A stretch of 64,000 nt of DNA, taken from positions 62,001 to 126,000 of the forward strand of contig NZ_JAXIVS010000003.1 in the NCBI RefSeq assembly GCF_034259325.1, written 5' to 3'. Position numbers and translations under genes: made by a program. Of this stretch, positions 19,232-27,619 are shown one piece after another. The stretch comes from Hyalangium ruber. GTDB taxonomy: Bacteria > Myxococcota > Myxococcia > Myxococcales > Myxococcaceae. Position 1 is the first letter of the stretch, and each line of letters begins with the position of its first letter. A model generated the notes under the pieces. The model searched no databases. It worked only from the letters and a program-made list of their open reading frames with translations, and had not been told where the DNA came from.

Positions 19232-19771
19232 TCAGTAGAACGGCCCCTCGTCCGCGGAGAGCTGCTGCGCCGCCTTCTGCCAGGACGCTCCCTTCTCGTC
19301 GTCCGCCCAGTGCGTGACGATGCTCCCCCCTCGACTCACCTCGCTGACGGCGCTCATCGCGTCCAGGTGCGCCGGCCCCGAGACGAACTCGTACATGGAC
19401 GCGTCGTCCTTCCACACCGAGAACGTGCGCGCCGTGTTGCAATACACGGAGGAGGCGAACTGGAGGGCCATCAACCCCGGCTGGCTCCGCAGCGCCTGGC
19501 CGACGGGCATGACGAGCTCCTGGAAGCGAGCCTGTCCCTCCGCGTCCGGCTTCAGCCTCAGGTAGGTGCTGCTCACGGTATAGCGGCCGGGCGCCAGGGT
19601 CCCGTCCGCTCGTACCGCAGGCCCGGCCAAGGGCCCGTTGAACGTGAGGTCCGCCTCGAGCTGCCCGCGCGAGCAGTCGGCCTGCTCATCCTTGGGCGGA
19701 TCCTTCGGCTCCTCTGATGAGCAAGCAGTGAGACCGAGTGTCACGAGGCAGGCGATGAAGAGGTGCTTCAT
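19232..19771 (-). CDS. Lipoprotein with monooxygenase-like (ABM/DUF3291-type) fold
   Basis: 179 aa from ATG 19771, which has GAAAGGAG 8 nt upstream; the frame is open further upstream but without coding character. The lipoprotein signal 'MKHLFIACLVTLGLTAC' ends in a lipobox (L-T-A-C). The mature part carries 'SSVYCNTARTFSVWKDDASMYEFVSGPAHLDAM', resembling antibiotic-biosynthesis-monooxygenase-like or DUF3291 domains. Role unknown. It probably forms a pair with the small secreted protein gene just upstream. Confidence 0.75.
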   Translation of the reverse strand: MKHLFIACLVTLGLTACSSEEPKDPPKDEQADCSRGQLEADLTFNGPLAGPAVRADGTLAPGRYTVSSTYLRLKPDAEGQARFQELVMPVGQALRSQPGLMALQFASSVYCNTARTFSVWKDDASMYEFVSGPAHLDAMSAVSEVSRGGSIVTHWADDEKGASWQKAAQQLSADEGPFY

Positions 19772-19790
19772 GGGTACAGCTCCTTTCAGC

Positions 19791-20171
19791 TCAGCGGGAC
19801 TGCTGAGGACGGCAAGGGGATGACTCGGAGACGGCGCCAAAGAGCAGCGGGGCAAAGGAACGGTGGAGCCTCGCCGAGGGGAAATTCTCCGCACGCGCCA
19901 GCACTCGGACCGAGACCTCGGGCGTGCTGGGAGCCGTGGAGCGCAGCGTGGCCACCCAGTGCTGGGCTCCCTCATCGTCCCGGACCCGGAGGTAGAGGTA
20001 GCTGCCCGCTGGCAGGCGCTCCTCGACGTGGCCACACATCGTGTAGCGGGCCGCGGAGGAGAGGGAGTAACGGACCAGCGGATTGCTTCCGGGCGAAGTG
20101 GAGCGAGAGCCTACGGCGATCAACGCCACCAGTCCGCCCAGCACCGTCATCAGCAGCAGCGTGCGTTTCAT
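19791..20171 (-). CDS. Small secreted or membrane-anchored protein of unknown function
   Basis: 126 aa with an N-terminal hydrophobic segment (MKRTLLLMTVLGGLVALIAVG), suggesting export or anchoring. The rest has no motif I recognise; 'RYTMCGHVEERLPAGSYLYLRVRDDEGAQHWVATL' suggests a small beta-rich domain. It lies 19 nt upstream of the lipoprotein gene on the same strand. The Shine-Dalgarno GGAGG is unusually close to the ATG, so the start is uncertain. Confidence 0.55.
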   Translation of the reverse strand: MKRTLLLMTVLGGLVALIAVGSRSTSPGSNPLVRYSLSSAARYTMCGHVEERLPAGSYLYLRVRDDEGAQHWVATLRSTAPSTPEVSVRVLARAENFPSARLHRSFAPLLFGAVSESSPCRPQQSR

Positions 20172-20274
20172 GCCTCCAAGGTAGAGGCGGCAGGCTCACT
20201 GCCGAGCAGCGCCCGACCAGCGGCACTCCAGCGAGGATGAACGGCAGCCCGTGGGCGACGAGCGGCGCGTCTGC

Positions 20275-21018
20275 TCAGTCCGGAGATCCGTCCAGCCCCA
20301 GCTCTCCCTTCACCGCGGCCAGCAGACGGCGGCTCACCCGCGCCACCTGGCCGTCCCGCAACTCCACCGCGAAGGAGCCCTCCACGGTCCGCAGCGCCTT
20401 GATGCTGCCCACATGCACCAGCTCGCCCCGATGCACCCGCAGGAAGCCCACCTGGCGCAGGCGCTCCTCCAGCGAGCCCAGGGTCTCCTCCGTCACCTGC
20501 TCCGCACCCTCCGCCTGGAAGAGCGTGTACTTGTCCGCGGCCCAGAAGCGGGTGATGTCGCGCGCGTCGAAGAGGCGGATGGCCCCGGGCGTGCTGGTGA
20601 CGATGCGCGTCGAGGCCCCCACCGGGCGCACTGCCTCCAGCGCTCGGGAGACCGCCTCACGGGTGGCGAGCTGCCGCTGCCGCGCTCGCTCCATCGCCGC
20701 CGCGAGCCGCTCCGGACGGACCGGCTTGAGCAGGTAGTCCACGGCGTTCACCTCGAAGGCCTGCACCGCGTACTCGTCATAGGCAGTGACGAAGATGACC
20801 GGTGGCAGATCCGTGTAGCGCTGCGCGAGCGTCAGCCCGTCCAACCCTGGCATGCGGATGTCCAGCAGCAGCAGCTCTGGATGGAGCACCTCCACCTGGC
20901 GCAGAGTCTCGTGGCCGTCGCCCGCCTCGCCCACCACCTCCACGCCAGCCACATCCTTCAGCAGACGGCGCAGGCGGCTGCGCGCCGGCTCCTCGTCATC
21001 GACGATGAGCACCCTCAC
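20275..21018 (-). CDS. LytTR-type response regulator
   Basis: 247 aa from GTG 21018, which overlaps the histidine kinase stop by 4 nt (GTGA). The receiver domain has D8-D9 and phosphoacceptor D53 in 'LLLDIRMPG', plus 'LLKPVRP'. The C-terminal half (about 140-245) is a LytTR DNA-binding domain, with 'FLRVHRGELVHVGSIKAL' and 'VARVSRRLLAAVK'. It works with the LytS-like kinase encoded upstream. A repeat pair at 22,152-22,185 upstream of the kinase gene is the likely autoregulatory box. Confidence 0.92.
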   Translation of the reverse strand: MRVLIVDDEEPARSRLRRLLKDVAGVEVVGEAGDGHETLRQVEVLHPELLLLDIRMPGLDGLTLAQRYTDLPPVIFVTAYDEYAVQAFEVNAVDYLLKPVRPERLAAAMERARQRQLATREAVSRALEAVRPVGASTRIVTSTPGAIRLFDARDITRFWAADKYTLFQAEGAEQVTEETLGSLEERLRQVGFLRVHRGELVHVGSIKALRTVEGSFAVELRDGQVARVSRRLLAAVKGELGLDGSPD

Positions 21019-22112
21019 ACCGCACCTCCCACGGGCAGCGCGAGCAAGGCCCTGCACCCGCCCCCGAGCGCCGGCTCCAGCGTGAAGGCCCCCCGCTCGC
21101 CATAGACCAGACGCACCCGCTCGCGCAGGTCCCTCACGCTCGTCTGGGTGCCTCGATGCTCGGAGGCGCCGGGCCCGGGACCGTCGTCCACCACGGCCAG
21201 GGTGATGCGATCCTCCTCACGCCGGATGCGTACCACCACGGAGACCTGCTGCCGGTTGGCCATGCCGTGGAGGATGGCGTTCTCCACCAGTGGCTGCAGC
21301 AAAAGGGGCGGCACCTGCTCGCTGGACGCGCGCTCGTCGAGCTCCACCTCCACCTTCAGTCGGGAGCCATAGCGCGCCTGCTGAATGGCCAGGTAGTCGC
21401 GCACCATGTCCACCTCGCGCGACAGGGGCACCAGACGCGTCTTCGAGCTCTCCAGGGCATAGCGGAACAGGTCCGCCAGCCGCTCCAGGGTGCGCTCCGC
21501 CAGCTCGGGATCCCGAGGGATGAAGCTGGCCACCGCGTTGAGGGTGTTGAAGAAGAAGTGCGGCTGGATGCGCGCCTGCAGCGCCTCGATCTGCGCCTGC
21601 AGCGCGGCCTGACGCTCGGCCTGGGCCATGCGCTCGATGTGTAGCGCCCGGTTGCGCTGCCGCTGGAAGAGGAGGGCCGGGAAGAGGACAGCCCACGAGA
21701 TGATGACGCACGTCACACTGAACTTCAGCGCTTGGAGCGGCTTGCCGAAGCACTGGATCAGGAATGGCCTCATGAGCGAGGCCATCCCAAGGGCCACGGC
21801 GCAGGTGACGACCAGGTGCAGCGCGCCTCTCGCCGCCGGGCGCTGGAGCCGTCGCAGCAGCACCGGCATCACCGTGCGGTAGAGAATGTGAAAGGTGGGC
21901 GACAGCACGGCGAAGGGGAAGCACGCGGCGAGCACCTGCCACAGCGCCACGTCCAGGGGGACGGAGAAGAGGCTCTGGTTGAGCAGCGGTGCGGCGGCGA
22001 GCGCGGCGATGGGGTAGAGCCATACCATCTCCCGAGGCAACAGCTCGGCGTTGCCTGGGAGGGGAATCTCCAGCTGGCGGCTCCCCGGACTCTGGGTGGA
22101 AGGGTCTCCCAT
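21015..22112 (-). CDS. LytS/YehU-like sensor histidine kinase (His_kinase + HATPase)
   Basis: 365 aa. About five transmembrane segments occupy residues 28-155, with no separate extracellular sensor domain. Then comes a coiled helix and the His_kinase motif 'ARIQPHFFFNTLNAVASF', where the His is the phosphorylation site. The ATPase N box is 'PLLLQPLVENAILHG' and the G box 'VVDDGPGPG'. The signal sensed is unknown. It is translationally coupled to the LytTR regulator. Confidence 0.92.
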   Translation of the reverse strand: MGDPSTQSPGSRQLEIPLPGNAELLPREMVWLYPIAALAAAPLLNQSLFSVPLDVALWQVLAACFPFAVLSPTFHILYRTVMPVLLRRLQRPAARGALHLVVTCAVALGMASLMRPFLIQCFGKPLQALKFSVTCVIISWAVLFPALLFQRQRNRALHIERMAQAERQAALQAQIEALQARIQPHFFFNTLNAVASFIPRDPELAERTLERLADLFRYALESSKTRLVPLSREVDMVRDYLAIQQARYGSRLKVEVELDERASSEQVPPLLLQPLVENAILHGMANRQQVSVVVRIRREEDRITLAVVDDGPGPGASEHRGTQTSVRDLRERVRLVYGERGAFTLEPALGGGCRALLALPVGGAV

Positions 22113-22151
22113 GGGTCCACGGTAGCCCTGGTCCGAGGGCCGGAAAACGCC

Positions 22152-22185
22152 TCCGACGAACGGTCACCCCCATCCGACGAGTGGC
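22152..22185 (-). promoter_or_regulatory. LytTR-type direct-repeat box upstream of the LytS/LytTR operon
   Basis: TCCGACGAACGGT (22,152-22,164) and TCCGACGAGTGGC (22,173-22,185) agree at 10 of 13 positions and are exactly 21 bp apart. Read on the minus strand the first unit contains ACCGTTCGTC, identical to the AlgR consensus of the LytTR class. The pair lies about 40 bp upstream of the kinase start and is oriented towards it. Confidence 0.6.
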
Positions 22186-22226
22186 GCCTGACGCTTGCGA
22201 GACACGAGCACGGCCTGCCTGAGCGG

Positions 22227-22874
22227 CTAGAATTCGATCACGAGACTGACACGCTGGGGCAAGGCCTCCCCTTGTGGCGCGGTCAACTTGTACGGAGGGC
22301 TCGAGAGGGCGCGTACGACGCACTCGTGCTGCTCGCGCCGCAGCCCCGCGCCGGCCCCTACAGGCTCCAGCTCATGATCCGAAACCGCACCACTCCGCGG
22401 ATTCACCGAGGCCGTCCAGCGCAAGCTGCCCGGTCTGTCCGAGCCCGCGAAACACTGCGCGAGCCTTGGACTCCGCGCCGCCACCTGAAGGCGAAACTCG
22501 TCAATCCAGTCCGGGGATGCCCGCTCAGGTCCCTGATAGCTGGCGCGATCATGCGGCTCGACCCGCGCAAGAAGCGGCTGCCGCCGGGGCGGCGGCTGGG
22601 CAGGGCGCTCTTCCTTGATCTCCACCTCGCCCTTCGCTTCAACCTTCGGCACCTCTGCTGGAGCCGGCTGCTCACACTCGCAACGCACAAAGGATGCAAG
22701 CAGCACCAGCAGCGCGACGCCCAACGCGCGCCGCAGACGCCGACGGGCTCTCGCGCGGCGAATCTCCGGGAGTTGCTCCATCCGCTCGCGCGCCTGTTTC
22801 CCAGCGAGCCGCAGCGACTTGCGCAGCTCGCTCCGGCGCTGGCGCATCGCCTTGCGCAGCTCACGGGGATTCAT
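22227..22874 (-). CDS. Membrane protein with AgmX/PglI-like C-terminal domain
   Basis: 215 aa from ATG 22874 (ATGA overlap with the upstream gene). The first 47 residues are strongly basic and cytoplasmic, followed by a single transmembrane segment near 48-64, a proline/charge-rich linker and a C-terminal domain of about 90 residues. That domain, 'SPRLAQCFAG....LRWTASVNPRSGAVSDHELEPVG....ECVVRAL', fits the AgmX/PglI pattern found in myxobacterial envelope-spanning proteins such as GltJ/AgmX. It is the last gene of the motor-like operon and could couple the inner membrane to periplasmic partners (inference). Confidence 0.75.
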   Translation of the reverse strand: MNPRELRKAMRQRRSELRKSLRLAGKQARERMEQLPEIRRARARRRLRRALGVALLVLLASFVRCECEQPAPAEVPKVEAKGEVEIKEERPAQPPPRRQPLLARVEPHDRASYQGPERASPDWIDEFRLQVAARSPRLAQCFAGSDRPGSLRWTASVNPRSGAVSDHELEPVGAGAGLRREQHECVVRALSSPPYKLTAPQGEALPQRVSLVIEF

Positions 22875-24778
22875 TCGGTGAGCCTCCATCCCAGGACGAG
22901 CACTCCTTTTGCGTCCCTCCACTCCACTGGCTCGAGCAACAGAGGAGCAAACGCCGACGGGGCCTCGGGCTCCGGGACCCGGAACGGCCAGGGCAACGGA
23001 TCCGCAGGAGCGAGCCGAATGGCTCCCGCGAATGCTTCATGTCGAGGCGAGAGTGCTCGGGCATTGGCGGACACCGACTGTTCCAGCGCCCCCAACCCCT
23101 CGAGGATTGCCTGTGCGCGATGGATGAGCTCTCCCGCAGTACGGGCGTGAGAGCTCTGCTCGCCTTCTCTTGCAGCGAGCGAATCCAGAACACCGATCAT
23201 GAGCTTCAGCGTGGGGATGTGTGCCGTGCGCACATCCGCCTCTTCGGCCTCGAGCTTCTCGAGGAGCTGTCGAACGAAGCGCAACGTCAGGTAGGGCTCC
23301 TCGGAAGCCGCCTCGCGCAGCTCCGTCACCATCTCCCCTGCTCTTCCAGCCGCCAACGACCGGAGCCTCTCCACGCGCGCATCGAGCGCGCTCCCGCGCC
23401 GGAGGCTCGCGACCGCCAGCTCGAACGAGCGCGCATCCGCGCGGAGCGCGGCCTTCCAGATGAGGTCCTCGGCGACCACGTTGTATTCCTGCGGCGGCAC
23501 CAGCGCCCTCAGCATCGCAAGGACGTGCTCATTGGTCCGATAGCTCGACAACACATACGACAGCCATCGCCGAGCGAGCGCCAGCGTCGTGCCTGAGTCG
23601 CGCCCCTCCTCCGCGTGCGCCATCGTGTACGCAAACGAGCGGAGCGCATCTTCGAGCTGCCCTGCCTCGAGGAACGCGACTCCCCGATGCAGGGCGATGG
23701 CCGCGCGCTCCCGGAAGCCGGTACTGGGCTCCAGTTCCAGGAGCCGCTTGCCTCGCTCGCCCGTGACGAGGGCGCCGCGCCGGTCTGGCGCGGCACTCGC
23801 GTCCAAGAAGCCGATCCACGACTCCAGCTCTTCCCCACTCCCCCGCTCGATGAGCCCGTCGATGACGGCCAGCACCAGCCGCTCCAGTGCCGCCGGATCC
23901 TGGGAATAGGGGCGTGCCTGCGCGAACAAGGAGAGGCGCCGAGCTCGACTCAACGTCAGCCACTCGCTCGCCCGCCAGGACAGGGCTCGCCGCAGGAACG
24001 CGGCCTGCTCCGAGTTCGCCGGCCACGCCGCGGCGGCGTCGCGCACCTCCTGGGCTCCCACCTCGGAGACTCCGAGGCTCCTGGCACGCTGCTTCGCCGC
24101 GAAGCCCTCCTGGCGCGCCCGGCGCGCTTGCAACGCCGCCAAGGCGAGATCGAGGTCGAAGATGCGCGCCTCCACCGCGGCGACGTTCTGGACCTTCTCG
24201 CGCACCAACGTGCGGAGTGACTTCTCCAGGAGCCGCCGCATCAAACGCCCAGCAGCGAGGCGATCGCTGAGGTCCACCCAAGGTGACTGCCCCCCGTCCA
24301 GCAGCGTGACGCGTGGAAGGAGGCAGCTGGTTCGAAAGAAGGTCACCGAGCGCAGCTCCGCCGTCGAGAGCACATCGTTCAGTGAGATGAATCGCTGCTG
24401 CCGCCCTACCTCGAAAGCGTCGAACGGTGCCTCCACATCGGGGGGCGGTCCCTTCGTCGCCGCGTGGACGACCCAGTTGTGCAGCGCCAGCGGCCACAGC
24501 CCCGCACCGCGCTCGTCCTTGGGAAAGCCGTCTTGGCACATGCCCAGGTCACCAAGCGCAGCCCAGACGACCGAGCGGAAGTCCTCATCGTCGATACCGC
24601 GCTCACCCTGCTCCACCAGGTTGTTCCGCAGCAACCACAGCTTGAGCGCCTCCGTGGGCTGATCGTCTCGAAGGGCCAGCCGGGCGTTGTAGAAGACGAG
24701 GGTCTGCTTCGGCGGCGCTTCGTCCGCGACGGCGGTCGTCGCCAGGGTGAGGGTGAGGAGGGAGCTCGCCCAGGACAT
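22871..24778 (-). CDS. Large exported helical protein, unknown function
   Basis: 635 aa from ATG 24778, which overlaps the previous stop by one base. A signal peptide (MSWASSLLTLTLATTAVAD) is followed by a long, charged, mostly helical protein rich in Leu, Ala, Glu and Arg with a tetratricopeptide-like feel ('ALHRGVAFLEAGQLEDALRS' is a TPR-like helix pair). There is no transmembrane segment after the signal and no enzyme motif. As part of the twelve-gene operon it is a likely periplasmic scaffold (inference). Confidence 0.75.
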   Translation of the reverse strand: MSWASSLLTLTLATTAVADEAPPKQTLVFYNARLALRDDQPTEALKLWLLRNNLVEQGERGIDDEDFRSVVWAALGDLGMCQDGFPKDERGAGLWPLALHNWVVHAATKGPPPDVEAPFDAFEVGRQQRFISLNDVLSTAELRSVTFFRTSCLLPRVTLLDGGQSPWVDLSDRLAAGRLMRRLLEKSLRTLVREKVQNVAAVEARIFDLDLALAALQARRARQEGFAAKQRARSLGVSEVGAQEVRDAAAAWPANSEQAAFLRRALSWRASEWLTLSRARRLSLFAQARPYSQDPAALERLVLAVIDGLIERGSGEELESWIGFLDASAAPDRRGALVTGERGKRLLELEPSTGFRERAAIALHRGVAFLEAGQLEDALRSFAYTMAHAEEGRDSGTTLALARRWLSYVLSSYRTNEHVLAMLRALVPPQEYNVVAEDLIWKAALRADARSFELAVASLRRGSALDARVERLRSLAAGRAGEMVTELREAASEEPYLTLRFVRQLLEKLEAEEADVRTAHIPTLKLMIGVLDSLAAREGEQSSHARTAGELIHRAQAILEGLGALEQSVSANARALSPRHEAFAGAIRLAPADPLPWPFRVPEPEAPSAFAPLLLEPVEWRDAKGVLVLGWRLTE

Positions 24779-25641
24779 CAGAACATCCACCCGGCACTGA
24801 ACGTCAGCTCCCACCACAGGCCCAGATCCGAGCCCGTGATGGGCAGCGCGACCATGGCGCGCGGCGTAAAGAAGCCCCCGGTCTGGAAGTAGACGTCCAG
24901 GCCAAGGCCCGCGAGCAGGTTGTACCGCCCTCCATCGATCTGCATGCCAGGGGGAAGCTTGCCCTCGAGGTTCTCCCGCTCGTCCTCCGAGAGTCTGGGA
25001 GCGACGAGCGACCTGGCGACTTCGCCGAAGGTCGCGCCAGAGAGCGCCCCCGGGTAGTACGCATATCGAACCCCCGCGTTCGCGGAGAACACGAGCTCGG
25101 TGGCGGGGAAGAATCCGGGCCGCGAGGTCGCCACCCCCTCCGCCAGGGGATAGCCTACGTTGAGGTCCAGCTCGATTCGACTGGGCCGCCCAGTCTGGCG
25201 ATACGGAGTCAGCGCCAGCTTGTCGGTGCTGTCACTCCCCCAGGTCAGCACCCGGGTGATGGCAAGCTCCCCCATGAAGCTTCCCACCGGCTTGCGGACG
25301 AACCCTCCGAATCGCGCGCTGCTGAAGTTGTTGAGTTCGAGGAGCTGGCTGCCTATCAGGCCGAACCCCAGCCGCTTCTTGCGCCAGTCGAAACGCACGG
25401 CACGAGAGGCAACGCCAATCATCCGCTCGCTGAGCACCTCGATTGGCGTCCGATAGCGCTCGAGGGTCTTGTCCTCCTGGGCCTCTTCGGGAGGCGGCGC
25501 TTCCTTCTCTTGCTGCTCAGGCGTGTCCGCTTCTGGCGACGCGGAGGCAGGAGGAGGCTCCTCGCCGGCCCGAGCGACCGACGGCAGTCCGAGAACCGCG
25601 ACGAGCAGGAGCGCGCTACGGATCAAGCGGAAAACCTCCAT
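24778..25641 (-). CDS. Probable outer-membrane beta-barrel protein
   Basis: 287 aa from ATG 25641. A TTG at 25,626 has a better Shine-Dalgarno (GGAGG, 8 nt) and gives an equally good signal peptide (IRSALLLVAVLGLPSVARA). After a Glu/Pro-rich linker the protein alternates polar and hydrophobic residues and ends in aromatic 'WWELTFSAGWMF'; a C-terminal Phe is the classical outer-membrane barrel signature. It overlaps the upstream lipoprotein gene by 26 nt. Family not recognised. Confidence 0.72.
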   Translation of the reverse strand: MEVFRLIRSALLLVAVLGLPSVARAGEEPPPASASPEADTPEQQEKEAPPPEEAQEDKTLERYRTPIEVLSERMIGVASRAVRFDWRKKRLGFGLIGSQLLELNNFSSARFGGFVRKPVGSFMGELAITRVLTWGSDSTDKLALTPYRQTGRPSRIELDLNVGYPLAEGVATSRPGFFPATELVFSANAGVRYAYYPGALSGATFGEVARSLVAPRLSEDERENLEGKLPPGMQIDGGRYNLLAGLGLDVYFQTGGFFTPRAMVALPITGSDLGLWWELTFSAGWMF

Positions 25642-27610
25642 CGCCGAGAGCCGGGTAGCGCGGTCGATAGCACTGCTGGCGGTAGCTATCGCGGAAGCGC
25701 GTGCCGACATTGTAGACCCCTGCTGAATCGAAGGTTGGGTGATCGCAGAAGCGCGTACACATCAAGAGCGTATTGCTGAGAGGGAACTCACCTCCCTGCC
25801 ACAGCTCGGTGCCGTAGTACGCCTGCTCCGATCCGGAGATCCCGAACGGCACCGTGAGCGAGAACGCGCTGGCGGCACCCGCGAGGAAGACCTCGTACTC
25901 GAGGCGCAGGAGGAAGGGGAAATCCCAGAGCAACCCAAGCGCGTAGGATGATTGCGGCAGCTCATGGTGAGCCTCCGGCAAGAGCGCCAGTGGCTGTGGG
26001 GCAGGGCTCAGCGCGGTGCGGAAGACCACCGCGGACACACGCGGATCCTCGGACTGACAATAAGAGAACGCGTCATCCGGAGCAGCCGTCAGCAGCTCAT
26101 TGTTGAAGAAGGTAGCGACCCCAAAATCCCCCACCTGAACGTTCTGCGAGATCGGTGTCCGCTCGGGAGCCAGGAAGCGCAGCTCGCGCATACGGCCCGC
26201 CTGCCCATCGGAGTACTTCCCAACGAAGGTCAAATACTGCGCGCGAGTGGGGAGGATGGGCAGGGTCGAGAAGCGAAAGGGCCCGAGATTCAGGTCGGGA
26301 AGGTCCGGTAACAATGGGCAGGAGCGCTGGGCCGCCGGTGGAAGCGTGTCGAGATCATCCTCCAGCTCCGCGGGGCACCAGAGCACGAGATGCTTGAGCG
26401 ATGCGCGAACGACCGCATGGCCGAGGCTGTCGAAGACGAAGGCACCGCTGACCCGGGGGGTGCTCTTGTCACGCTCGAAGAGGAGGATCTGCTCCAGCGC
26501 CGCCTCGATGCGGCTCGCGAGCTGCCCGCTCGCATCATCATGGTGCAGGGCCAAGGAGAGGACCATGTCCCTTCCCTGGGTACGCGCCTCATCGATCCGC
26601 GAGCGGAAGCGCGCGGCGAGCTGATCCACGAAGCCCGGATCACGCCATTCGTCGATACAGATCTCGGGCGACCCATCGAGCAGGAGCCGCTGGACCTGCA
26701 TCGCCCGATGTGGCTCGGAGATCGTCCGCGTACAAGGCTTCAGCAGGAAACCCAGGATGGTGTTGTTGCGAATGGGGTTGCGCAAGGCTGGGAAGGCAGC
26801 GCGCACCTCCGGGTTCTTTCGTGCCAGCGCGACCGCCTCGAAGGTGCCTCTCGCGTCGGTCACCGTCGATCGGGCGCAGACACGGGACGCCGTCGAAGCC
26901 GCATCCGGCATCGCGTCACCATGGAACACGGCGCGCTCCGACGTCTCGATCGGAGCCCATTCCAGGGGGGAGAATGCCGGAGGACATGCAGGGGTGGACG
27001 CATAGCCGTAGGGATTCACGTCGAACGGCTGCTCGAGTTCACCGTATCTCGGATCGCTGATGCGGAAGGTGCGGCGCAACCCCAGTTCCTGCACCTCTTC
27101 ATTGCGAAGGGTCGGGAACTGGTGGCGGGCGCGCCACTGCACCTGGGTGTTCGCTTCATTGAAGACCCCGTAGACGATCAGGCTGCGGTGGGAATAGGCC
27201 GGCCCTGAGCCAATGAGATTGACGTTCACCGAGGCGGGGAGCATCAACTCCCCCTCGCGGTGGTACCGCAGGCGCACTCCGACCTGTCTGGGTGCGCGCG
27301 CTACCTTGAGGCTGGTGCTGCCACAGCGAGCCTTGCTTCCACAGTCCACGTGTACATGGGTATGCACCGTGGTGAACTCGGAGACAGGCGTCCAGGCAAT
27401 CTCACCATCGTCCGTGCGATAGGAGATCTCGATCTGGCTCTCGGGCCCGAGGCCCTGTTCGGCCTCGACGCGATAGAAGACGAACAGCGTCTCCTCCTGG
27501 GAGAACCAGGCCGCATCGGCGAGCGTGAAGCCGGCGTTGATGTCGACGATCGGCACCTTCTCGCAGGCCGCGCACGCGACGAGCGCGAGCAGCACACCTA
27601 TGCGGGCCAT
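25616..27610 (-). CDS. Large lipoprotein of unknown function
   Basis: 664 aa from ATG 27610; a GTG at 27,619 directly after the preceding stop is possible. The signal 'MARIGVLLALVAC' carries the lipobox L-V-A-C. The mature protein has an early beta-sandwich-like part and many scattered cysteines, and no motif I recognise. It lies between the FliG-like gene and the barrel-like gene in a coupled operon, so it is a likely outer-membrane lipoprotein of the same apparatus (inference). Confidence 0.75.
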   Translation of the reverse strand: MARIGVLLALVACAACEKVPIVDINAGFTLADAAWFSQEETLFVFYRVEAEQGLGPESQIEISYRTDDGEIAWTPVSEFTTVHTHVHVDCGSKARCGSTSLKVARAPRQVGVRLRYHREGELMLPASVNVNLIGSGPAYSHRSLIVYGVFNEANTQVQWRARHQFPTLRNEEVQELGLRRTFRISDPRYGELEQPFDVNPYGYASTPACPPAFSPLEWAPIETSERAVFHGDAMPDAASTASRVCARSTVTDARGTFEAVALARKNPEVRAAFPALRNPIRNNTILGFLLKPCTRTISEPHRAMQVQRLLLDGSPEICIDEWRDPGFVDQLAARFRSRIDEARTQGRDMVLSLALHHDDASGQLASRIEAALEQILLFERDKSTPRVSGAFVFDSLGHAVVRASLKHLVLWCPAELEDDLDTLPPAAQRSCPLLPDLPDLNLGPFRFSTLPILPTRAQYLTFVGKYSDGQAGRMRELRFLAPERTPISQNVQVGDFGVATFFNNELLTAAPDDAFSYCQSEDPRVSAVVFRTALSPAPQPLALLPEAHHELPQSSYALGLLWDFPFLLRLEYEVFLAGAASAFSLTVPFGISGSEQAYYGTELWQGGEFPLSNTLLMCTRFCDHPTFDSAGVYNVGTRFRDSYRQQCYRPRYPALGDGGFPLDP

Positions 27611-27619
27611 GGCATCCAC